From Clavulina sp. PMI_390 (taxonomy: Eukaryota; Basidiomycota; Agaricomycetes; Cantharellales; Hydnaceae): a stretch of 64,000 bases of DNA. The position numbers and the translations under genes were made by a program. Position 1 is the first letter of the stretch. Every line of letters begins with the position of its first letter. Below are positions 48,501 through 56,801 of this stretch, piece by piece. The stretch is taken from the NCBI GenBank assembly GCA_015039315.1, contig WIDE01000002.1, positions 445,391-509,390 of the forward strand, in the 5' to 3' direction. The notes under the pieces are model-generated. The model saw only the letters and a program-made list of their open reading frames with translations. It was not told the origin of the DNA and searched no databases.

Positions 48501-48760
48501 GAGAGCTGCGACCACAACCGAAAAGTCAGCATTCACGACAGAACCAAATGAGTCTTTGGGGCCAATGGCTTGCCTCCTCGTTCTTCCCTACCCAGTTGGG
48601 ATATATCCATCATTTCCGGAGAGCGCTGCTTGCCTGCACGTATGGAGGTTTGGATGAACTTGGGAGAGTTTACGACAGCCCTCTCCGTCCGGGGGGAAGT
48701 AAGCAAAGAGGCAGCCGCTATAAGATTGTCGATCCGGTCGCCAGCATCATCAGCATCCAT
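45508..48760 (-). CDS. F-box and WD40-repeat protein (SCF substrate receptor type)
   Basis: Exon 1 starts at the ATG at 48760 (MDADDAGDRIDNLIAAASLL) and is spliced to ALAIELLQSLDFEQLGEL. The F-box lies in DILSSLPPELALHTLTFVP...LWKSFCDE (about 48430-48285). The C-terminal WD40 propeller includes GHTSTIYALCLAND, LFTASRDRTILQWRL, GAHQASVLSICV, LISGGSDGRIVVWDM, GHNDTVLCVRCD, DRSLRIWDADTG, VVTGSSDRQIHYFD, GSYDATIKVWDRR and IVSCGEDERICIW. The last codons sit on a small final exon (DFAWDLDTSFIEL, 45508-45549). A large insertion between two blades (about 46400-46900) holds a CPMCGG motif, a CQCQCQC run and a His-rich stretch. Such proteins recruit phosphorylated substrates to SCF ubiquitin ligases (Cdc4/Met30 class); the target is unknown. 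Confidence 0.83.
45646..45672. repeat. Alternating purine-pyrimidine tract (Z-DNA-prone)
   Basis: A CA/CG alternating run of 27 bases with one phase break lies inside the last intron (45550-45700) of the F-box/WD40 gene. Confidence 0.8.
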
Positions 48761-48995
48761 GATGGTGGCTAATGTGAAAGAGTTCTTGATGCCGTCGTGA
48801 GGGTTGGAAGGAGACGGCCACAGAAGTCAATCCACCGAGGATTGAACAGGGTTCAATAATTCTCTCGCAGATGCAGGGTCGAGGCCGGCGGCTACGGCCA
48901 TCGTCAGTTCCAAAAAAAAATTCAACATTTGCCCTTCACAGTGAATCACACTGTGGCCGTTCTTGCCAAGTCCAATTGATGGGCGCTTAAATCCA
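48761..48995. promoter_or_regulatory. Bidirectional promoter, F-box/WD40 and SET genes
   Basis: Only 235 bp separate the two divergent ATGs (48760 and 48996). Both promoters must lie here. A nine-A run is at 48911-48919. Confidence 0.5.
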
Positions 48996-50619
48996 TGCTT
49001 ACCTCATCAATGTTTCTCTCCCTCTTCGATTGGGCTCTGAATGAGGACAAGTCACCTCCAGCACCAAAACTCGTTGAAGTCAGAGACGACGCTGGGCCAA
49101 GAGGACTGTTTGCGAAATGTGATATTGCTGTATGTTGTTCTTGCTGAGATCGCTCGAGAATTGCATCATCTCGTCTCATCGGCCGAGGTAGCCAGCTTCT
49201 GAGCTACTCAAAGTTCCTGGCTCTCGTCTCTTGAACCGATTCACAATTCAGCAATCAATACCCGATAGCCTAATATGGGAGATGTCATCGACTCAGCTGA
49301 TTTCTTTTTTCATTGCTCATGACGGATTGGGCGACAAATCTTGGAGTTTATTTTTCGCTTCCCTCCCAGCAAATTTTGATGAGCACCCTCTCTCGTGGGC
49401 TCTGGGGCTAAGCGGAGTGCATGGTGAACGGTGCTTGTCCCTACTGCCTCGAGTGACGCAACAGGCCGTACGGAGCCTGGTCGGCCGCTTCCAAACGGAC
49501 CTCGTGGTTCTAAAAGCTCGTGAAGTGAATACTCCTTTGACGGACACGTTGGAATAACGCCCCTAAAAGATGTTGGTATAGGTATTACTGGGGCTCTCAC
49601 CTGTAGAACTGCGGCAATGGGCATGGGCGTGGCTCAACGGTAATTGCTGTCCTTGTCGGTTCAGACCGGGATCGGGTCCAATTAACACTTGTGCGTGGTA
49701 GTCAACACTAGGTGCATATATCTTGACGTCCAACCTTCGGGCGGCATAGAGGAGAACCTCACGCTTGTGCCTGGTGTTGATTTCGCGAATCACACGGTCG
49801 ACCGCGATCAAAGCTGCACTTTCGCATTCACCTACAAGCATGAAGCCCGAGCGGATGATTTTGGGAAGCCTGTGGCCCCGACGTCAGGGGTTTTAACCTC
49901 ACCCGCCGGCCGCCCTGTCACGGCCGGTGATGAGCTGTTCCTCCAATACGGGACCCACTCCAGCTCGTATCTGATGCAGGAGTATGGCTTCTGCATTCCC
50001 CGCGCCGCGATGTCTGATCCCGGGGAAGTGACCCTGGATACCTATCTTGAGACCCTTCTGCTGTCTCGCTGTGAAGCGTTCAGAGATGTACTGGAGCGGT
50101 GGGGTTATTGGGGGTACGTCGCCCGACGTTCATTGTTGCCCAATCACGCGTGGCTGATCACTTGTGCGCACACGCCCTAGAGACTGGAAATTACACCTGT
50201 CTCCAGAGCCCTCAGTGTCGTACCGTACAGCCGTCGTTTGTCGCCTTCTTCATGTCTCCGATATCAGAGGCATCGCCAACGACACAGAGAGCAGTGCCTG
50301 GGATCCCCAGATCGAGCCAAATTACGAACAAGACGGAGAGTCCTATAACCGCTGGAAAGCATGTGTGCTGGGATACGTTGATGATGTGTCCGCTCGCAAT
50401 GAGCAAGAGGTCCGGAAATCACTTGTGAGTCTATGCACTCAAATCATCGGCGATGCGGAGAAGCATCTGGCCCGCATTCAGGCGAGCGCGCCGGACCGCC
50501 CCCTCCAAACTCCAGATTGGGTGGCTTATTCCAACCGATGCATATCAGACTTGTGGCAAGAGCAATTCGACGTCGCTTCCATAGTTCGAGACCATCTCGA
50601 ATCGGGAGAAGCCTTTTGA
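48996..50619 (+). CDS. SET-domain lysine methyltransferase (SETD3/RKM-type)
   Basis: The ATG at 48996 follows an in-frame stop at 48978. Exon 1 encodes VEVRDDAGPRGLFAKCDIA, the start of the SET fold, and is spliced across a 58-nt intron to PASELLKVPGSRLLNRFT. Next comes TQLISFFIAHDGLGDKSW, then HPLSWALGL. After two more introns the core reads WAWLNVNTRCIYLD, LVPGVDFANHTVD (the catalytic-core NH) and LFLQYGTHSSSYLMQEYGF, the SET-C tyrosine region. The last exons encode a helical C-terminal region like the Rubisco-LSMT substrate-binding domain, ending LESGEAF at 50619. Yeast relatives methylate ribosomal proteins or actin; the substrate here is unknown. Confidence 0.83.
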
Positions 50620-50831
50620 ATGTTATATGAATTGGGACAAAATTAGGTCGATAAATTGTGACATATGCGCATATGTTTCAGCATGTCTATGTCCACAGGG
50701 CGAAATGAAGTACAGGGTATTATGCGAATATAGGGTACATGTATCTGAAAGCATAATCAAACACCAACCAGGTCCAGCATGTGTGGCTTTTGTTTTACGT
50801 CTTCTATCTTCGTTCTGGCTTCCCTCTGAAA

Positions 50832-51161
50832 TCACCGCGGTGATGAAACAGGTGACAGCCCCGCCTTGAGCGATTCCCAAGTTGATTCGTGCTGCCGCGC
50901 CTCAGAAGCCTCCATCCCGTCATCGCTCATACTCTCCCGCGCCGCCTTCTTCACGCATGACGCGCACTTGACGTTGCTAACGCGAATGGGTTGACGAATC
51001 GGGAGCGTCATCATGCGGATGCATGAAGCGTGCGTTTTGCACATTGACGATGGTTGGGGGTGTGCGGCGCTGAACGTGCAGCAACGGGAATCACAGTCTT
51101 GACGTCTAGTAGCCATGGCGTCGAAGCAGCCACAACCCTTGTGCCAACGACCCTCAATGAT
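50832..51161 (-). CDS. Small cysteine-rich protein, DC-x4-C-xx-S-xx-HP family (5' end unresolved)
   Basis: The exon from 51161 reads IIEGRWHKGCGCFDAMATRR, then DCDSRCCTFSAAHP, CKTHASCIRMM and VKCASCVKK before a charged tail ending at 50832. The signature D-C-x4-C-x2-S-x2-H-P is identical in spacing to the 60-residue protein at 59754-60173. The cysteine and histidine spacing suggests a small metal-binding fold, but no function is known to me. An acceptor (cttcgccag) directly precedes the exon, so the start codon must lie on an upstream exon that I could not join in frame; an ATG at 51252 is a candidate but its phase does not fit. Confidence 0.55.
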   Translation of the reverse strand: MIEGRWHKGCGCFDAMATRRQDCDSRCCTFSAAHPQPSSMCKTHASCIRMMTLPIRQPIRVSNVKCASCVKKAARESMSDDGMEASEARQHESTWESLKAGLSPVSSPR

Positions 51162-51862
51162 CTGGCGAAGAAGAGTCAAGGGGAGAGCAAGCGAAGGAAA
51201 TAAGTATGCTGCCAAGAAACTGAAGACGCTTTAGAGGATCTGCAGCGCACATTGTAGCACATTATAGTGTGAATGCGAAAGATTGCAGTGATGGGGGATG
51301 ATTGAATGGTATGGGAGCCAAAGGTAATAGAAGACGAGAGCGGATTATGAGGCGAAAAAGGATGCGACCAGCGATCTTTTCGAGAGAGGGGATATTGATA
51401 ACGACGATGCGTTTGAGGTCTCCCGATGGGGGGCTTATATATGTCGTTGACGGCATGCGTAAGGGACTGGGCCTTCCCACATCGAACTTCACAAAGAGCA
51501 TCATTGGAGCGTCAGTCGAGTGCGCCCGCTGAAATCACCGAATACAATAAGAAGCAATGCATATCCCGGAGCTCAATACTCAGCTCAGACACGCTGTAGA
51601 GGCATGCTAACGCAGAATGGCCGATCACAAGGGTATGCATTGACAGGCGTGCTTCGGCCGTGAGGCGTGACCTGTGCCTCATGTTACTGCAGGATGGGGT
51701 CGGAAATTATGATTGTCTGACGAAGATGACTACGAGATAGCTTTAGATAGGACTGCGGGGAAGCAAACGAATGCGCTGTGAAGGCGGCATGTCATTTGGA
51801 GAGAATTTCTCTTTTTTGCAAAGCCACTCACGCCCAGAGCCTGGCCGAGCAAATAGTGCTGA
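51162..51862. other. Intergenic, 701 bp
   Basis: The gap probably contains the missing first exon(s) and promoter of the cysteine-rich gene and the 3' flank of the bS21m gene. An 80-codon frame from 51504 leftward has no recognisable motif. Confidence 0.4.
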
Positions 51863-52685
51863 TCACCCGCCTCTCGCTTTGATGTCACGCACAATGCGTA
51901 CTTTTTGCCCAATCTAGACGCAAGCGAAGGAAAGACCAGTTGATTAGACATTTATGTTGATTCGAGACGGTCAGCTGTGCCGTCCTTCTATGTGACTCGG
52001 CACCCAGAACTGAACCACGAGTACGCACCATGTCCGCGAATCTTCTTCGGTGTCGCTCACTCTTCAGTCTCCTCCTCTTATCGGTAGGCTTCTCGTAACG
52101 CTCCACGAGCCTCAGCTCGCCCCTCACATTGTTCATTGCGAGCGTCCTCCCCAAACGTCCGATAGCCGCTTGGATGCCCCCTGCACCTCCAGCGACTTCG
52201 GAGCGCCCAGCATACTTCCCTGCAACCAGACGAGCATCTGCCATCGTCTTCCTCAATTCTTTTGAGGCATTCGCCCACCTCTCAGAGGCAGAAGGCTTGG
52301 GAGGTGCGTTCTTTGTCCCCGGCGTTGTCCACCAGTCCCACCCATCATCTACCTGGGTTTGGGATGTCTGCAGCCTATTCTCGGGGCGAAGGAATGAAGT
52401 AAGGGGGCTCGAAGGGGATTGCGAAGAGCTAGAGGCAGGTTGGGCTGGTGGGCTGGTTGGAGCGGAGGAGGTGGGCTGGGGAAGTGTATCAAAGCATGCT
52501 GCAGATGTAGACAAATTACGGGAACGCGACCATACAGGTGCGCCGCCGCCTGCTAGTGATTGCCTCGCGCGCAGGGATGCAAGCGTGCTGGCATGAAAAT
52601 TCTGGGTAGGTTTGTGAATTGTTTGACGGGCTGAAGAGGCGAGATGTAGGCCACATGCGCTCCTAAGACGTATAGCAGACGACAT
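51863..52685 (-). CDS. Mitochondrial ribosomal protein bS21m
   Basis: The ATG at 52685 gives MSSAIRLRSACGLHLASSAR, a basic, mitochondrial-type leader. The next 130 or so residues are Ser/Pro/Ala-rich. The bS21 core follows: GRLGRTLAMNNVRGELRLVE and YEKPTDKRRRLKSERHRRRF. A 115-nt intron (51914-52028) leads to a 17-codon final exon, IGQKVRIVRDIKARGG-stop, completing the usual Val/Arg-rich C-terminus. Reading through the intron would give an unrelated tail, so the spliced form is preferred. bS21m is a small-subunit component of the mitoribosome. The predicted length is 235 residues, about twice a minimal bS21 because of the N-terminal extension. Confidence 0.87.
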
Positions 52686-52833
52686 AGTGGAAAGCACGGC
52701 TCCACAGTAGCAAATTTGGAGATGCTGCTGCTGTCGCGTCCACACGAAACCGTCAAAGAATATTATGAGCCGTGGGAATTTATGCTGGTGCCAACACACG
52801 AGTAAACAATTGCATTGATTTCAGAATCGAGTG

Positions 52834-53853
52834 ATGTCGGACGAAATTCTGGCTGAAGAGTACGAAGTCCTCGAATCGATCTTCCCAGAAGAACTCACCA
52901 GTGCGAATTTGATTCGTCCTTGACCTCTTATCCCGGCCCCTCTGATTCGTCCTTGAAGAGGTTGGCGATCACGATCTTGAGTTGCGTGTCAATCCAGAGG
53001 AACAACCTCCAGCAGAGGAGGACCACAGCAAGTATTCATATTAATGCTATCTAAAACTCGATATTAAACCACGTTGGCCAGTCTCCGTCCTTCTCCGGGT
53101 GCATTACCCGCCTGAATATCCTGATGCCATCCCCGATCTCGTTCTGACACCGGTCGTGGGCGAGCTCTCAACTGAAGAAAATGACACGCTTATGGATAGC
53201 ATGAAGACATCTGTGAGTCACTTACGCTGAATATGGTACTCATGGCCGCTTAGTTCTCTCTTGCTATAGGGGGAAGAAAGTCTTGGCATGGCGATGGTTT
53301 TCACCTTAGTCTCTACACTGCAAGAGTCGCTAAGGACGCTAATCGACCAACGTACCACTTCACGCGAGAAAGCAGCAGCAGAAGCGGTCCGGCGTGAGAT
53401 CGAGGTATGGTAAAAGTGGCCCTTGATGACAGCTTATTGCGATACTCATACTTTCGGTAGAAAGAAGAAGCGCGAACAAGGGGCACGGCTGTAACGCCAA
53501 ACTCGTTCGCCGAATGGAAAAAGCGATTCGATGTCGAAAGAGCAAAACTCCTCGCTCGAGAGGACGAGGAGAAAATGAGGACGATGTCGCCTAAGGAGCG
53601 AGAAGAATTTAGGCGGAGCAAAGCAAAACTTTCGGGTAAGCACGTCAACCTATGTCTGCATATGATACGATAGTGAGCCGAACGCATCAATACCATAGGA
53701 CGGCAAATCTTCGAAAAGGGTAATGTCGCGGATGAGGATGAGGGTGAAGATGAAGGGGAGTCCGTTGACGTCAGCCAATACGATAGACATGCCGCGCAAC
53801 AGGAAGAGGATGAAGTTGAGCAAGAAGGATTACACTTTAGTGACAGCGATTGA
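52834..53853 (+). CDS. RWD-domain protein, RWDD1/Gir2-like
   Basis: The ATG at 52834 starts MSDEILAEEYEVLESIFPEE, the first RWD helix. The domain continues with VWPVSVLLRVHYPPEYPDAIPDL, where YPPEYP matches the RWD YPxxxP turn. A helical region (MAMVFTLVSTLQESL) and a DFRP-like segment (VTPNSFAEWKKRFDVERAKL) follow, then an acidic tail ending EGLHFSDSD at 53853. Gir2/RWDD1 proteins bind DRG-family GTPases and, in yeast, Gcn1. The first intron (52898-52957) contains a 14-bp direct repeat (tgattcgtccttga). The gene converges on the cyclin gene with 50 bp between stops. Confidence 0.83.
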
Positions 53854-53903
53854 TGTATTTTTTGTCTATCCAACCGCGCTATGGATCTTCACAGAGAATT
53901 ATG

Positions 53904-55166
53904 CTATCCTGTGCTAAGGGTTTCCTCGCTAGCGCTAGCAGTATTCACTGGTGCCTCAGACGATGTAGATTCTTCGGTTGTCTCGCCGAAGGAGTAGTGT
54001 GGAATCAGCTCATAATTTGACTAGATCAGAGTGATGAGCACAACTGTGGATCCACGAAGCGAAAGACTCACCGCCGCAAAAGGGTTTGAGCGCCAGAACT
54101 TCTCTGAAACGTGCGATTGTATGTGGTGATAAAAATCGAGGAGTAACGCGATTACGTCTAGAAAGTACGTTCACGGTATATCGAACGAAAGAAGACCATG
54201 CTGCACATACCACCAACCTGTGTGCCCTCCATATCAGTAAGGCCGAATTTCTCGAATATAGGGCCAGCAAATATTGGCTCAATGAGAGAAGATAATGGGT
54301 AGCCGGGAGAAAGCGTATGGAGGGCCATGACGTAGGCTGCGCATGCGATGACTCGGGAATGATACAAAACACAAAGGGGAGTGCGAAATCTACGACGGGA
54401 CAGTCAGTGGGAAGTGATAATATTCGTTAGGATTTAGCATACGAATCGTTCAACACGCTCCAGCTGTAAGCAACTAGATGCTCATTGGCCTCCAGAGCGT
54501 TTGCTGCCGAGAGAAGAATATTGTGAGGATGCTCTGTAGATAAGTCGAAGCATAAGGTTTCCAAGAGAAGTTCCTCATAGGCTAGAATGGTTCTTGTCCA
54601 GGTTTGGATCCCCTAAGATTGGGTAATTCAGATGCGGGTTGAAAATATATCCCAAGGAATGAAGTACAGGATCATGCTCGTTTGGGACCGCTGCCATTGG
54701 CAGACCGGTGGCCTTTGATTGGCACACCCCGGCAACATCTTTAAGCTTCCTGCTGCTCTCTTCGACCTTACAAGCAAGGAATAGTGCGGCGGCAGCAATA
54801 TCCTTTGGAATAGTCAAGGTCAGATGGCTACCGGCGAAGCTTCAAGTCGATGAAGCTACCATACATAGACGACGTAAGCATCAATAGAGTGCCTCATGTA
54901 GAACCGGTGGAGGAATATAGATGCCGCAGCGAGAACGGGTACATTTCTTCAGTGACTCTTCTGTCAGTAACTCTCAGGGCGAGTAGAGCAAACACCTACA
55001 GCTTCAGCTGAAGCCCAACGCGAAAGAGGAATTCGACGCCGAGATTACGCAATTTAAGCTCATTCTGGAGGTTCTTTTTGTCAGTAGTGATTCCAGGAGT
55101 CTGGTTCAGATGAGTAGGCAAGAAGAGCCATTGGTCAGATATCGTTCCTTTGGTGTCTGTGGACAT
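53904..55166 (-). CDS. Cyclin, CTK2 / cyclin-K/L/T-like
   Basis: The ATG at 55166 gives MSTDTKGTISDQWLFLPTHL, then the first cyclin box: LKLRNLGVEFLFRVG, PVLAAASIFLHRFYMRHSID. A 61-nt intron leads to DIAAAALFLACKVEESSRKL, the classic signature of transcription-type cyclins. The second box includes AYEELLLETL-type sequence and CAAYVMALHTLSPGY. Two small final exons give FWRSNPFAA and an acidic Ser/Thr tail ending at 53904. Such cyclins pair with CDK9/CDK12/Ctk1-type kinases that phosphorylate the RNA polymerase II CTD. Which partner it binds cannot be told from sequence alone. Confidence 0.84.
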
Positions 55167-55227
55167 CGGCGGCGCAGTGTTTGGCTTCGGTCACACGGGT
55201 ACGAGTCACATCTGAGCGCACAAGAGA
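55167..55227. promoter_or_regulatory. 61-bp divergent start-to-start region, cyclin / eIF2B-alpha
   Basis: Only 61 bp lie between the two ATGs. The two transcripts must have very short or overlapping 5' leaders. Confidence 0.55.
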
Positions 55228-56801
55228 ATGAGTTCTATTACGATCCCTACCGTGGTGCGCACCGCCCCAGCAATCGGCCACGTCTCAAGAAATGATGCAT
55301 CAAGCTCCAAGTTTGATGTTGTTGCTGTGTATCGTAGTGAACTGAAAGATCATGATGTGAGTGCCTTGTCAGCCAAACGCACCTCTTGCTCATGATCTCA
55401 TCTCTGGGACCTGCATTGCAGTCTCCCGTAAGCTCTCAGTCATAATTAATGACGTATATAAAAATTTCGGCTCAGTCATGGTAATAGATGCCAATTGCTG
55501 CCGTTCATGCTTTGACAGAGCTCATCAAAGTCTCAGAAGGTGAGTCCGCCTACAAGTGATCCAAGAACCTTCTTTGATACTTGTCGTTATTAGCGGAAAC
55601 TATGTATGAGCTATTAGAGGAGCTAAAAGCTGGAGCGAATGCCTTGAAGGCGTCTACTCATAATCCGATCAGCCTGACGGCTGGGACTGACATGTTTGTG
55701 AGATGGGTTACAATTGCACGTCAAGATCATGATGTAAGTCGCCCCTAAAATGATTACGGCAGGATATTGATCAACCTGAAGGCGTTTGAAGAACATAAAA
55801 GTAAATTGGTCCAACTAGGGCAAATCTTTACCCCCTCACTGGCATCCGAGTATCGGGATAGAATCGCAAAGCATCTGCTGGGTTTTATTCCCGATGAGGC
55901 AGTAGTAAATATGCAATTTTATTCATCCATAATATTCGATCCTTCACTCAGCATTACTCTGTAGATTTTGACCCACTCATACTCGCGAGTAGTGGTGAAT
56001 GCCCTGCTGGAGGCACATAAACGCCGAAGGATTTCAGTATTTGTAACTGAAGGGCGGCCGCGTGGCCTGGGGTATGCAACTCATGAGCTGTGCATCACAT
56101 TCTTCTTTGGTTACTAATGGTGAAATAGGACAAGGACCCACGAGGTTCTCACCGCTGAAGGAGTACCTTGCACTGTAATTCTCGACACTGCAGTGGCGTA
56201 TATAATGGATCGAGTTGATCTTGTTCTCGTTGGGTCAGAAGCAGTTGTTGAGAGTGGTGGGCTGATCAACGCGGTTGGCTCATATCAGATGGCAATCGTG
56301 GCCAAAGCGCTTAATAAACCTTTGTATGCCTTGGCAGAGAGGTGAGCTCCACTCTCAATTTATGTTCTGATTCCGTCTCTCTCCTTCTTCTCCGAGCCCT
56401 CACTAATCAGCCCGCTCGTGATTTTCCTTAGCTATAAATTCCTTCGGTCATTTCCGTTGTCGCAGTATGATCTTCCAACCTCGAAGAAGAATATTCTAAC
56501 TGTGCCAACCCAACGGCCAGCACAATCACGCACTGCCCGTTCCACAAATTCAGATCCCCCGACGACACCAATGGCGACTTCTGGTCCGAGCTTCCTCACC
56601 CCCAATGGCTCAAGTGCCTCAAGGACATCTTATTTTTCCCCTTCGTCATTACCGACATTAACAATGACGGCCGAACAAGTGGCGAATAACCCAGAGCTGG
56701 ACTACACGCGGCCAGAGTTCATTGCAAACGTGGTATCTGATGTCGGTGTGCTGGCTCCGTCAGCAGTCAGCCAATATCTGGTACACTTGTTCCATGATTG
56801 A
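55228..56801 (+). CDS. GCN3: Translation initiation factor eIF2B subunit alpha
   Basis: eIF2B is the GTP-exchange factor for eIF2; the alpha subunit senses phosphorylated eIF2. The ATG at 55228 gives [20 protein letters not shown], then [15 protein letters not shown]. After a predicted 6-nt microexon comes [17 protein letters not shown]. Further blocks are [98 protein letters not shown] and [20 protein letters not shown]. After that a Ser/Thr/Pro-rich insertion of about 70 residues precedes ELDYTRPEF and [17 protein letters not shown] at the C-terminus. Apart from this insertion it matches the family along its full length, with introns in frame. Confidence 0.9.
55422..55427 (+). other. Predicted 6-nt microexon (Ser-Pro) in eIF2B-alpha
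   Basis: TCTCCC lies between a 65-nt intron (gtgagt...ttgcag, 55357-55421) and a 60-nt intron (gtaagc...aatag, 55428-55487). Both introns are of typical length with canonical ends. Inclusion adds two residues that restore the spacing between the KDHD and AAVHAL blocks seen in other eIF2B-alpha proteins. The alternative is one 131-nt intron. Confidence 0.6.

Noticed and set aside
48946..49179. Minus-strand open frame upstream of the F-box gene
   Set aside because: It overlaps the first exon and intron of the SET gene on the plus strand, whose spliced product matches a known family; the minus frame has no motif.
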